Below are positions 34,602 to 43,288 of a DNA stretch of 64,000 nucleotides, piece by piece; position 1 is the first letter of the stretch; every line of letters begins with the position of its first letter. A program made the translations under genes and the position numbers. The notes beneath the pieces are model-generated. The model ran no database searches. It was not told where the DNA came from and saw only the letters and a list, made by a program, of their open reading frames with translations. Origin of the DNA: UMGS1883 sp045636425 (GTDB lineage: Bacteria > Bacillota > Clostridia > UMGS1883); the NCBI GenBank assembly GCA_045636425.1, contig JAZTXM010000002.1:124001-188000 (forward strand), read 5' to 3'.

Positions 34602-36128
34602 ATGGAATTAAATATTAAAAATGAAAATCTTAACGTCTGCAGCCAAATATGCCGCAGCAAAAACAATTTCACGACAGAATGTGAGGTAATTGTTCCCGAC
34701 TCAAAGCCTGATATCCTGAAAGTGCTTCAGCTTAGTGCACGCCCAAAGGTGACAAGCTGTGAAAGCCGCAGCGGCAGAGTTACGATATCGGGAAGCATCA
34801 CTTTCAACATTTTATATCTTGCAGATGACGAGGAAAAGTGTGTAAAATCCATTACTTCCTCCTGCGAGTTCTCCACGCTGATACGAGATGACCATATTGG
34901 CGAAAACATGCCCGTGTTTTCCGATGTGGATGTAAGCGATCTTAACTGCACCATTGCAAACTGCCGCAAGCTTTCGCTTAAGGCAACGTTATGTGCAAAT
35001 GTAAGAGTATATTCCTGTTACGGCATTGATGTGATTACGGATATTGAAGGTGCATGCACGAAAAAAACCACCCTTTCTTCCGGGGTGATTTGTGCTCATG
35101 CACAGGACTCCACCGTGATTTGTGACAGCTTCTCCATTTCACCCGGCAAAAGCCCTATAGCAGAAATTTTAAAATCAGATGCAGTCATAACGGACAGCAG
35201 TCTGAAAATTATTGATGATAAAGCGATTTTAAAAGGGACACTGCGAGCAGTAATTCTTTACAGAAGTGAAAGCGGAATCGAATATGCACAAACAGACATG
35301 TCATTTGCCCATGTAATGGAATGTGACGGCATTCGGGAGGATATGGACTGCGAGCATACGGTTAAGCTGTGCGATATTTCTGCCGCGGCAGTTGAAGATA
35401 CTGACGGAAAGCTATGCACCATTGAGCTTACAAGCGATTTGTTCTTCCGTGTTATCGCACGCAAGACCTACAGCACCGACTGCATAGTTGATGCATATAT
35501 TCCCCACGGGGCATTGGAGACTAAGCACTCTATGGTGAGCGTGGACTGTGTAGATACACTCCTAAGACGCGATGCGGATTTTAGGGAAAGGATAACTCTT
35601 CCCGATTCTCTCCCCGATATTGAGTCGGTTTATCAGGTGATTGCCCGCCCCTTTACGGAGAGCTGTATTACGGAGGGTGAAAAGCTTCGCGTTTCGGGAT
35701 ATACAGAGGTATATATTCTATATCTAAGTAAAGATAAGACGCTTCCTGCATGCAGTTTTAAGACGGACATTGATTTTTCCGTTCTGTGCGACAGTCCCGG
35801 ATGCATGCTGACCCCATTTGCGGACTGCAAGCTACGTAATATAAGCTACACTATCACAAACGAAAACACTGTGGAAATACGCGGCAGTGTAGATGTAAGC
35901 ATTGAATGTATCCGCACCACCGAAGAAGAAATTATTTATAACGCACAGGAGGCAGAATATGAGGCTGTGTCAAGGCCCTCTATTATTGTTTCTTTTGTGT
36001 GTAACGGAAGAACACTTTGGGATATAGCAAAGGAGTACCTTGTAAGTCCCGAGGACATTTTAACTGCTAACGCACTTGAAAACGAAGCTTCAATTGTGCC
36101 GGGCATGGCACTGATAATTCCAAAATAA
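34602..36128 (+). CDS. SPOCS-domain (DUF3794) protein with C-terminal LysM
   Basis: 508 residues. Repeated SPOCS-type units carry the signature VPDSKPDILKVLQ and, later, LPDSLPDIESVYQVIARP, each followed by a beta-rich stretch (GRVTISGSITFNILYL, EKLRVSGYTEVYILYL). The last 45 residues form a LysM domain (NGRTLWDIAKEYLVSPEDIL) that binds peptidoglycan. Such proteins are spore-envelope or coat components in Clostridia, probably made in the mother cell. There is no signal peptide. aaggagg precedes the ATG. Confidence 0.9.
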   Translation: MELNIKNENLNVCSQICRSKNNFTTECEVIVPDSKPDILKVLQLSARPKVTSCESRSGRVTISGSITFNILYLADDEEKCVKSITSSCEFSTLIRDDHIGENMPVFSDVDVSDLNCTIANCRKLSLKATLCANVRVYSCYGIDVITDIEGACTKKTTLSSGVICAHAQDSTVICDSFSISPGKSPIAEILKSDAVITDSSLKIIDDKAILKGTLRAVILYRSESGIEYAQTDMSFAHVMECDGIREDMDCEHTVKLCDISAAAVEDTDGKLCTIELTSDLFFRVIARKTYSTDCIVDAYIPHGALETKHSMVSVDCVDTLLRRDADFRERITLPDSLPDIESVYQVIARPFTESCITEGEKLRVSGYTEVYILYLSKDKTLPACSFKTDIDFSVLCDSPGCMLTPFADCKLRNISYTITNENTVEIRGSVDVSIECIRTTEEEIIYNAQEAEYEAVSRPSIIVSFVCNGRTLWDIAKEYLVSPEDILTANALENEASIVPGMALIIPK

Positions 36129-36161
36129 GCAAAAAAGGGACTGTTAAGTCCCTTTTTTTGC
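36128..36161 (+). terminator. Terminator after the SPOCS/LysM gene
   Basis: gcaaaaaagggact pairs with agtccctttttttgc around loop gtta, with one extra T in the right arm. Confidence 0.8.
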
Positions 36162-36201
36162 TTGTTTTGGAAAGTGGTCTAGGCTTTTTTTACATTCCCT
36201 T

Positions 36202-36972
36202 TCATATGTTTTTACGCATGCTGCTTATAGCACTTTTCTCAAGCCTTGACACCTGCGCCTGGCTGATTCCCACTTCCTCGGCAACCTCTGTTTGTGTTTT
36301 GCCGCGGAAAAACCGCATTATTATTATCATTTTCTCCCTATCGGTAAGCCTATCCATAGCTTCACGGAGAGATATTTTTTCAATCCATGCTTCGTCAATG
36401 TTTTTCTTGTCCGATACCTGATCCATGACATAGACTGCATCTCCCCCGTCATGATATACAGGCTCAAAAAGCGATATTGGCTCCTGTATGGCATCAAGTG
36501 CCATGGTAACCTCCTCCGCTGTGGAATCGATAGCTTTGGCTATTTCGGCACATGTAGGCTCTTTGTTGTTATCGTGAATCATTTTTTCACGCACGCAAAG
36601 TGCTTTGTACGCAATATCACGAAGCGACCGTGACACCCTTACGGCGTTGTTATCCCGAAGATAGCGGCGAATCTCACCTATAATCATCGGCACGGCATAT
36701 GTGGAAAACTGAACATCAAGCTCCGTATTAAAGTTGTCAATTGATTTTATAAGCCCTATACATCCCACCTGAAAGAGGTCGTCAACATTTTCTCCCCTGT
36801 TATTAAATCTTCCTATAACGCTGAGGACAAGCCTCAGATTGCCTCTGATAAAGGTTTCGCGAGCTTCCTTATCCCCTTTTTTAATCTTCTCAAAAAGCTC
36901 TTTTTTCTCCTGTGCAGTAAGTGTGGGCAGCTTTGATGTATTAACTCCGCAGATTTCAACTTTACTTATCAT
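36202..36972 (-). CDS. sigG: Late forespore sigma factor SigG
   Basis: RNA polymerase sigma factor for late forespore genes. The 256-residue protein opens with the SigG-specific KVEICGVNTSKLP, then region 2 (GNLRLVLSVIGRFNNRGE, DLFQVGCIGLIKSIDNF), region 3 (AVRVSRSLRDIAYKAL) and region 4 (DREKMIIIMRFFRGKTQTEV, GISQAQVSRLEKSAI). Resemblance to Bacillus SigG is high along the full length. The Shine-Dalgarno aggagg is inside a long hairpin 7 bases before the ATG. It stands downstream of pgi rather than next to sigE. Confidence 0.97.
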   Translation of the reverse strand: MISKVEICGVNTSKLPTLTAQEKKELFEKIKKGDKEARETFIRGNLRLVLSVIGRFNNRGENVDDLFQVGCIGLIKSIDNFNTELDVQFSTYAVPMIIGEIRRYLRDNNAVRVSRSLRDIAYKALCVREKMIHDNNKEPTCAEIAKAIDSTAEEVTMALDAIQEPISLFEPVYHDGGDAVYVMDQVSDKKNIDEAWIEKISLREAMDRLTDREKMIIIMRFFRGKTQTEVAEEVGISQAQVSRLEKSAISSMRKNI

Positions 36973-37032
36973 AAAAAAGCCTCCTGGGGAAAAATTTAGT
37001 ACAAACTAATCTTTCCCCCGAAGGCCTTTTTT
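36973..37032 (-). promoter_or_regulatory. Hairpin covering the sigG ribosome site (also pgi terminator)
   Basis: Minus-strand RNA 37032-36973 folds into a long hairpin: an inner stem (GGGGAAAGAU with AUUUUUCCCC plus UAGU/ACUA, loop UUGU) and an outer stem where the pgi-side GGCCUUC pairs with the aggagg of sigG. Its 3' end is followed by U6 and the sigG ATG. It looks like a pgi terminator and a translational lock at once. Confidence 0.7.
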
Positions 37033-37054
37033 TATTCAACTTATACTGTCTAAA

Positions 37055-38395
37055 TTATCCGTTAAGTCTTGCCTGAAGTTCTGCCTGCTGTGCTTCATAT
37101 CCGGGCTTACCTAAAAGTGCAAACATATTCTTCTTATACGCTTCAACACCGGGCTGGTCAAAGGGATTAACTCCCAGTACATAGCCGCTGATTCCGCATG
37201 CCTTTTCAAAGAAGTAGATAAGGTTACCAAGACAGTACTCATCCATCTTTTCAGCACGGAGAATAAGGTTGGGAACGTCACCGTCTGTGTGAGCGAGGAG
37301 TGTACCGTTGAATGCCTGCTCGTTAACATAGCTTACATTCTTTCCTGCAAGGAAGTTAAGTCCGTCCACATTGTCGCTATCTTCCTTAATAACAAGGTCT
37401 TTCTTTGCATTGTCAAAGAAAATAACTGTTTCAAACATCATACGAAGACCCTGCTGGATGTACTGTCCCATAGAATGAAGGTCTGCTGAGAAATCAACTG
37501 CTGCGGGGAAAATACCCTTGTTTTCTTTACCCTCGCTCTCGCCGAAAAGCTGCTTCCACCATTCTGCAAAATAATGAACCTGAGGCTCATAATTTACCAT
37601 AATTTCAATGTTCTTACCCTTGCGGTAAAGAGCATTTCTTGCGGCTACATATTTGTAGCAATCGTTTTCCTCAAGGTTGGGGTTTGCGTATTCACGCATT
37701 GCATCATATGCCCCCTGCATAAGTGCATCAATATCTGCACCGCTTGCCGCAATGGGAAGAAGACCTACTGCAGTAAGCACACTGTAACGACCGCCTACAT
37801 CATCGGGAACAACAAATGTTTCATAGCCCTCTTCATCGGCAAGATTCTTGAGTGCACCTCTTGCCTTATCTGTTGTAGCAAAAATTCTTTCCTTTGCACC
37901 CTCTTTGCCATACTTTTCAATGAGAAGTTCACGCAGTACTCTGAAAGCAATTGCAGGCTCTGTTGTAGTGCCGCTCTTGGAAATAATATTTACTGAGAAA
38001 TCAATATCCTTAACCTTCTCAATAAGGTCAACAAGGTAAGAAGAGCTTATTGAGTTACCTGCAAAATAAATCTGCACGCCATTTTCGTTGTGGTTGCTGA
38101 AATTACTGTGAAGCATTTCTACAGCCATTCTTGCACCAAGGTAGCTTCCGCCGATACCTATAACGATAAGTGCCTCAGAATTACTCTTAATCTTTTCTGC
38201 CGCCTTTTTAATGCGTGCAAATTCTTCCTTATCATAATTTTCGGGAAGGTTAACCCAGCCTAAGAAATCACTTCCGCGGCCTGTGCCGTTATGCAGTGTA
38301 TCATGAGCTGCTTTAACAGCATCCCCGAGTGCACCGATTTCTTCCTTTGAAATAAACTTTTCTGCTTTTGTGTAATCAAATCTTATTTTAGTCAT
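37055..38395 (-). CDS. pgi: Glucose-6-phosphate isomerase
   Basis: Converts glucose 6-phosphate and fructose 6-phosphate in glycolysis. The 446-residue protein is the shorter Firmicutes form. It shows ALIVIGIGGSYLGARMAVE, the sugar-phosphate-binding NIISKSGTTTEPAIAFR, the GGRYSVLTAVGLLPIA motif, the catalytic-base region and VNPFDQPGVEAYK near the end. It has an excellent promoter about 150 bases upstream, and the transcript runs across a galE remnant in its leader. Confidence 0.97.
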   Translation of the reverse strand: MTKIRFDYTKAEKFISKEEIGALGDAVKAAHDTLHNGTGRGSDFLGWVNLPENYDKEEFARIKKAAEKIKSNSEALIVIGIGGSYLGARMAVEMLHSNFSNHNENGVQIYFAGNSISSSYLVDLIEKVKDIDFSVNIISKSGTTTEPAIAFRVLRELLIEKYGKEGAKERIFATTDKARGALKNLADEEGYETFVVPDDVGGRYSVLTAVGLLPIAASGADIDALMQGAYDAMREYANPNLEENDCYKYVAARNALYRKGKNIEIMVNYEPQVHYFAEWWKQLFGESEGKENKGIFPAAVDFSADLHSMGQYIQQGLRMMFETVIFFDNAKKDLVIKEDSDNVDGLNFLAGKNVSYVNEQAFNGTLLAHTDGDVPNLILRAEKMDEYCLGNLIYFFEKACGISGYVLGVNPFDQPGVEAYKKNMFALLGKPGYEAQQAELQARLNG

Positions 38396-38409
38396 ATCTA
38401 TTTCTCCTT

Positions 38410-38538
38410 TTATTCACCATATCCGTTAGGATTGTTACTCTGCCATCTCCATGCATCGGCACACATTTTTTCAATGCTGTGATGTCCCTGTGCCAAATCA
38501 ACTACATAAATGTAGTCACGCAAAATGCCATACAAAAT
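38410..38538 (-). pseudogene. galE: Remnant of UDP-glucose 4-epimerase (galE), internally deleted
   Basis: On the minus strand the frame ending at TAA (38410-38412) reads LRDYIYVVDLAQGH, a match to the middle of GalE (around residue 245), fused directly to HSIEKMCADAWRW followed by QSNNPNGYGE, which matches the GalE C-terminus. About 70-80 residues that normally lie between are missing, and so is the whole N-terminal part. There is no start codon with a ribosome site. It lies in the pgi leader, just after the promoter, so galE may once have preceded pgi. Confidence 0.75.
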
Positions 38539-38546
38539 ACCTTACT

Positions 38547-38575
38547 ATTTTATACCATAAAAAATAGTATGTCAA
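38547..38575 (-). promoter_or_regulatory. Strong sigma-A promoter of pgi
   Basis: On the minus strand TTGACA (38570-38575, consensus), 17 bases, TAAAAT (38547-38552). The predicted start is about 145 bases before pgi, next to the galE remnant. Confidence 0.8.
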
Positions 38576-39110
38576 GCAAAAGAAAGCCTTGTTTTCTGTC
38601 TTTTTTAAGCAAATCTCATGCAAAAACAATTTTCTGTTTAACATACCTTTTCATTATATGTCAGAATATAGCCAAAACAGAATAGTCCGAATCCGTTTTT
38701 GGCTTCATCTTTATGTCATTTTATCACTTCTTATTTCTGTCTGACACAATTTTTTAATAACTTTAACATTTCGACATTTTTTTGTTATTCCCTTTTTAAA
38801 CAAAGCAATAATAATTTTAACAAAATTATTATGTAAACCATTTTTAAGGCTTAAATACGCCATTTAGCTTTTTCACAGAATTTAAAAAAATTACTGTAAA
38901 TTTCTGTTTAAACTGTTAATAAGTCTTGTTAATAACATAATATTCGGGTTTGAAACTGTTAATAACCTTATTTTTTCAAGAAAATCGCACCATTTTTTAT
39001 GTATACTTAGGTTTACATAAAAAAATAATAAGTTTTTAATTATTGAAACCTTAATTATTACAAGGTTCGACAGCAAATTTCGACATCAGGACTATATATC
39101 ACGGCATTTT
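38576..39110. other. AT-rich noncoding stretch with short repeats
   Basis: No convincing gene on either strand. Three copies of TGTTAATAA occur at 38914-38922, 38927-38935 and 38957-38965. An AT-only 11-bp hairpin pairs 38993-39003 with 39014-39024. This may be regulatory sequence or a decayed gene. Confidence 0.5.
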
Positions 39111-39118
39111 TCACCTTC

Positions 39119-39162
39119 AAAAAAGCGGCGGTTGCAGAAAAACCATTTTTTCCGCAACCGCC
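39119..39162 (-). terminator. Terminator of the paaK/ior operon
   Basis: ggcggttgc (39127-39135) pairs with gcaaccgcc (39154-39162), extended by gaaaa/ttttc. On the minus strand it is followed by gcTTTTTTG. Confidence 0.85.
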
Positions 39163-39181
39163 ATGACTTTAATCTATTAAA

Positions 39182-39613
39182 TTACAAAGAATCAATATCT
39201 GCCTGACTTACAAGCTTAACTCCATTTTCCGTCAGAATCTTTGCCGCTTTTTCGTTGTCCTCTACTCTTAAAACAACGTACGCATGCTTTCCTGAAATTG
39301 TAATGAACGCATAAAGATACTCTACATTAATATTGTTTTCGCTCATAAGCTCAAGCACTTCGGAAAGTCCGCCTGCCACATCGGGGATTTCAACACCGAT
39401 AACCTTTGTCACGGAGACAACACAATCATTTTGGTGAAGTGCTTCCCTTGCTTTTTCAACATCACTTACAATAAGGCGAAGAATACCGAATTCCTGTGTA
39501 TCAGCTACGCTGAGAGCACGTATGCTTACGCCCGCATTTGCAATGCTCTTTGTAATTTCGGCAACTGTGCCGGATTTGTTTTCTACAAAAATTGATAACT
39601 GATTAATTGTCAT
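39182..39613 (-). CDS. ACT-domain protein of the indolepyruvate oxidoreductase operon
   Basis: 143 residues made of two ACT domains: INQLSIFVENKSGTVAEITK with ALSVADTQEFGILRLIV, and GVEIPDVAGGLSEVLELMSE with YLYAFITISGKHAYVVLRV. Such stand-alone proteins bind amino acids and are found with phenylacetate-CoA ligase and IorAB genes, where they may sense aromatic or branched amino acids. ATG 39613 is preferred since aaggag lies 8 bases upstream. It is the last gene of the operon. Confidence 0.88.
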   Translation of the reverse strand: MTINQLSIFVENKSGTVAEITKSIANAGVSIRALSVADTQEFGILRLIVSDVEKAREALHQNDCVVSVTKVIGVEIPDVAGGLSEVLELMSENNINVEYLYAFITISGKHAYVVLRVEDNEKAAKILTENGVKLVSQADIDSL

Positions 39614-39628
39614 TTTCCCCACTCCTTA

Positions 39629-40942
39629 TTAATTATAAAGTTTTCTTTTATCTATTACACGGACAGCTTTGCCCTCACTTCTTAGAATAGACTTAGGCTC
39701 TACTATACGAATAATAGCCGAAATTCCAATCATTGATTTAAGAGCTTCATTAACTTCCCTTTCAATCCTGGAAAGCTCATTCACCTTATCCGAGAAGAGC
39801 TCGGGGGTCATTTCAACTCTTACCTCGATTGTATCGCTGGTTTTCTCACGGTCAACAATAATCTGATAGTTGCTTGTAAGACCTTTTTTGAGAAGAACCT
39901 CCTCAATCTGTGACGGGAATACGTTTACACCCTTAACGATAAGCATATCGTCGCTTCTTCCCATGGGCTTTGCCATTTTTACATGAGTTCTTCCGCAGGA
40001 GCACTTCTTTCGCGAAAGAACGCAAATATCCTTTGTACGGTAACGAATCATCGGAAAAGCTTCCTTGGTAATGCAGGTAAATACAAGCTCACCTTTTTCA
40101 CCCTCGGGAAGAACCTCGCCCGTTTTGGGGTCAATAATTTCTGCGATGAAATGGTCCTCATTTACGTGCATACCGTCCTGTGCACTACACTCAAAAGCAA
40201 CGCCGGGACCGGATATTTCTGTAAGGCCGTAAATATCGTAAGCCTTAATTCCCAGGCGGGTTTCTATATCTTTACGCATTTCCTGCGTCCATGCCTCTGC
40301 ACCAAAAATACCTGCCTTGAGCTTAATCTTGTCACGAAGTCCGTTTTCCTCAATGCTTTCTGCAAGGTACTGAGCATAGGAAGGAGTACAACAAATAATG
40401 GTTGCTTCAAGGTCTGTCATAAACTGGAGCTGACGCTCGGTATTTCCCGATGACATGGGAAGGGTAAGGCATCCCACCTTATGCGAGCCGCCGTTAAGGC
40501 CGGGACCACCGGTAAAAAGACCATAACCGTAACAAACCTGACAAACATCTTCTTTTGTTCCGCCTGCCGCAACGATTGCTCTTGCACAGCAATCCTCCCA
40601 GAGGTTAATATCGTTTTGAGTATAGAATGCAACCACCCTTTTTCCTGTTGTTCCGCTTGTAGACTGAATACGCACACATTCGGAAAGAGGTTTGGACATA
40701 AGCCCATAGGGGTATGCTTCCCTAAGGTCATCCTTTGTAAGGAAAGGAAGCTTGTGAAGGTCATCCACCGATTTTATATCATCGGGGGTTACACCTTTTT
40801 CTTCCATAAGTTTTCTGTAATAAGCGTTATTCTCGTAAACGTGATGAATTGTTTTTACAAGACGCTCACTTTGCCACTCACGAATTTGTTCGTATGAGGC
40901 GGTTTCAATTTCTTTCTGATAATAGTTTCCCATTTTCTCCAT
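39629..40942 (-). CDS. paaK: Phenylacetate--CoA ligase family protein (copy 1)
   Basis: An ATP-dependent AMP-forming ligase that activates phenylacetate or related aryl acids with CoA. In 437 residues: VRIQSTSGTTGKRVVAFYTQ (ATP/AMP-binding P-loop), AYDIYGLTEISGPGVAFEC, YRTKDICVLSRKKCSCGRTH and the C-terminal LIVKGVNVFPSQIEEVL. Two ATG codons three codons apart compete as start. It lies between iorB and the ACT gene. In related operons it works in reverse with IorAB to conserve energy as ATP from aryl-acyl-CoA, or removes aryl acids. The direction cannot be told. Confidence 0.93.
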   Translation of the reverse strand: MEKMGNYYQKEIETASYEQIREWQSERLVKTIHHVYENNAYYRKLMEEKGVTPDDIKSVDDLHKLPFLTKDDLREAYPYGLMSKPLSECVRIQSTSGTTGKRVVAFYTQNDINLWEDCCARAIVAAGGTKEDVCQVCYGYGLFTGGPGLNGGSHKVGCLTLPMSSGNTERQLQFMTDLEATIICCTPSYAQYLAESIEENGLRDKIKLKAGIFGAEAWTQEMRKDIETRLGIKAYDIYGLTEISGPGVAFECSAQDGMHVNEDHFIAEIIDPKTGEVLPEGEKGELVFTCITKEAFPMIRYRTKDICVLSRKKCSCGRTHVKMAKPMGRSDDMLIVKGVNVFPSQIEEVLLKKGLTSNYQIIVDREKTSDTIEVRVEMTPELFSDKVNELSRIEREVNEALKSMIGISAIIRIVEPKSILRSEGKAVRVIDKRKLYN

Positions 40943-40956
40943 CTCTTTTCATGCAA

Positions 40957-41529
40957 TTAATGATTATATCCAAGCTCAAAAGCTTTCTTGTTCAGCTCCA
41001 CAAACTTGGGATTAACTGTCTTTTCAATAGCCTGTATCCATTTGTCGTAGCCGATGTCAAAATATTTTGCAAGGCGTGCCATAAGCACTATATTTACCGC
41101 CTTGGAGCTTCCTGCTTCATTTGCAAGAGAAAGAGCATCAAGAGCATCTACAAACGCACCCTTTTCTTCGATTTTATCAAGTGCGTCTGCGGGATACTGC
41201 GTTGCACCGATAATTACGGGCATGGGGTCAATCTGCTGAGTATTAACAATTATCTTACCGTCCTTCTTAAGACAGGAGAGCCATCTTGCCGCTTCAATCT
41301 TTTCAAATGAAACGATAAAGTCAGCCTCGCCTTCTTCGATAATGGGAGAGTAAACCTTTTCTCCGTAGCGTACATATGTAACAACGCTTCCTCCGCGCTG
41401 GCTCATTCCATGGACCTCGGAAACCTTTACATCATAACCCTCGTCAACGAGGAGTCTTCCCAAAAGCTTACTTGCAAGGAGGCTTCCCTGACCGCCTACG
41501 CCGACAATCATAATATTTTTAGTTTCCAT
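40957..41529 (-). CDS. iorB: Indolepyruvate:ferredoxin oxidoreductase, beta subunit
   Basis: Gamma/beta-type subunit of a 2-oxoacid:ferredoxin oxidoreductase. The 190-residue protein begins with IMIVGVGGQGSLLASKLLG, then VSEVHGMSQRGGSVVTYVRYG, typical of IorB. With IorA it oxidatively decarboxylates aryl pyruvates to aryl-acetyl-CoA, reducing ferredoxin. Its ATG overlaps the iorA stop (TAATG), so the two subunits are translationally coupled. Confidence 0.95.
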   Translation of the reverse strand: METKNIMIVGVGGQGSLLASKLLGRLLVDEGYDVKVSEVHGMSQRGGSVVTYVRYGEKVYSPIIEEGEADFIVSFEKIEAARWLSCLKKDGKIIVNTQQIDPMPVIIGATQYPADALDKIEEKGAFVDALDALSLANEAGSSKAVNIVLMARLAKYFDIGYDKWIQAIEKTVNPKFVELNKKAFELGYNH

Positions 41530-43268
41530 TACTCCTGCACCTCGCTTTCAATTGCACCAAAGGGACAAAGTCCGCTGCAAACCTCGCATCCTACGCAAAG
41601 AGTTCTGTCAATCTCTGCCTTGCCGTCGTGCATGCTGATTGCAGGACAACCGAACGACATACATTTTTTACAGCTCTTACATTTATCTTTATTAACCGTA
41701 AGAGGTTTTTTGGGTTTAACATATTTAAGCAGAACGCAGGGACGTCTTGAAATAATAACGGAGGGTTCGTCTGCGTTGAGCTCCTCTTTGAGAACTCTTT
41801 CACATTCTTTAAGGTCGTAGGGGTCTACAACCGTTACACGGTTTATTCCCACGCTTCTGCAAAGGGTTTCAAGGTCAATCTTTGAGGCAGGGTCTCCCTT
41901 GATGTTATAGCCTGTTGTGGGATTCTGCTGATGACCTGTCATACCTGTGATTGAGTTATCAAGTATAATTACTGTAGAATTTGAGCCGTTATACGCAATA
42001 TTAATAAGACCTGTTACACCGCTGTGCATAAAGGTGGAATCACCGATTACGCAAACGCTCTTTTTCTCACTGTCGCTTCCGCCGGCTTTGTTAAATCCGT
42101 GGAGTCCCGACACCGATGCACCCATGCAAAGGGTAGAATCAAGAGCTGTAAGAGGAGGCATTGCACCGAGTGTATAACAACCGATATCGCCAAGAACACT
42201 TACCTTGTTCTTCGCAAGGACATAGTACATACCTCTGTGAGGACAGCCTGCACACATCATCGGAGGACGCATGGGAATATCCATTTCAAGGTCGTACGCC
42301 TTTTTAGCTTCTTTACCCATAGCTTCAGCAATTGTTTTCTGAGAAAATTCACCAATAGAGCTGAAAAGCTCCTTACCAACTACATCCACGCCGATTGTTT
42401 TGCAGTGAGTTTCAATGATGCCGTCAAGCTCCTCAATAACATATACCTTATCCATTTTGGAAGCAAATTCCTTTATGGTTTTTACTGGGAGAGGATTTAC
42501 AAGACCAAGCTTATAAACACTCACACTGTCTCCAAGAGCTTCCTTAACGTACTGATAGCTTGCACCGGAGGTAATAACACCGATTTTTGAGTCTGTATAT
42601 TCTATGCGGTTAAACTCACAGTTTTCCGCAAGTTCCGTAAGGCGTGCTGTTCTTTCTTCAACAAAAGGATGGCGTTTCTTTGCATTGCCGGGCATCATGA
42701 TATATTTTGCCGGGTTCTTTTCATATGCTTTAACGCCTGCTTCCACTCTTTCCCCTGTTTCAACAATGCTCTGTGAATGAGCAATTCTTGTGCACATACG
42801 AAGAAGCACGGGGGTATCATATTTTTCGGAAAGCTCAAAAGCTTTTTTTGCAAATTCATAGGATTCCTGAGAATCGGCAGGCTCAAGCATGGGAACCTTT
42901 GCACCGATTGCATAATGACGGGAATCCTGCTCATTCTGTGATGAGTGCATTCCCGGGTCATCTGCTACGCAGATAACCATACCGCCGTTCACACCTGTGT
43001 AAGACAGCGTGAAAAGCGGGTCTGCCGCAACGTTAAGACCAACGTGCTTCATTGCACAAGCAGTTCTTGCACCCTGAAGTGATGCACCGAAAGATACCTC
43101 GCAGGCTACCTTTTCATTGGGTGCCCATTCGCAGTACATTTCATCATATTTTGCCGCAAATTCGGTTATTTCTGTGCTGGGTGTTCCGGGGTAGGAGCTT
43201 ATTACGTTACATCCTGCCTCGTAAAGACCGCGAGCAACAGCGGCATTACCAATAAGTAATTCTTTCAT
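41529..43268 (-). CDS. iorA: Indolepyruvate:ferredoxin oxidoreductase, alpha subunit
   Basis: 579 residues. The N-terminal pyrimidine-binding domain has GNAAVARGLYEAGCNVISSY and PGTPSTEITEF. The TPP-binding domain has PPMMCAGCPHRGMYYVL and VCVIGDSTFMHSGVTGLIN. The C-terminal ferredoxin domain carries two 4Fe-4S motifs (CKSCKKCMSFGCP and CVGCEVCSGLCPFGAI). This enzyme turns indolepyruvate, phenylpyruvate and similar acids into their CoA esters during amino acid fermentation. It is oxygen-sensitive, in keeping with an anaerobe. Confidence 0.96.
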   Translation of the reverse strand: MKELLIGNAAVARGLYEAGCNVISSYPGTPSTEITEFAAKYDEMYCEWAPNEKVACEVSFGASLQGARTACAMKHVGLNVAADPLFTLSYTGVNGGMVICVADDPGMHSSQNEQDSRHYAIGAKVPMLEPADSQESYEFAKKAFELSEKYDTPVLLRMCTRIAHSQSIVETGERVEAGVKAYEKNPAKYIMMPGNAKKRHPFVEERTARLTELAENCEFNRIEYTDSKIGVITSGASYQYVKEALGDSVSVYKLGLVNPLPVKTIKEFASKMDKVYVIEELDGIIETHCKTIGVDVVGKELFSSIGEFSQKTIAEAMGKEAKKAYDLEMDIPMRPPMMCAGCPHRGMYYVLAKNKVSVLGDIGCYTLGAMPPLTALDSTLCMGASVSGLHGFNKAGGSDSEKKSVCVIGDSTFMHSGVTGLINIAYNGSNSTVIILDNSITGMTGHQQNPTTGYNIKGDPASKIDLETLCRSVGINRVTVVDPYDLKECERVLKEELNADEPSVIISRRPCVLLKYVKPKKPLTVNKDKCKSCKKCMSFGCPAISMHDGKAEIDRTLCVGCEVCSGLCPFGAIESEVQE

Positions 43269-43288
43269 TTTATATCTTTCCTTTCGGA

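Noticed and set aside
38479..39076. Small ORFs in the AT-rich gap
   Set aside because: Low-complexity hydrophobic translations without ribosome sites. Only the galE remnant on the minus strand is protein-like.
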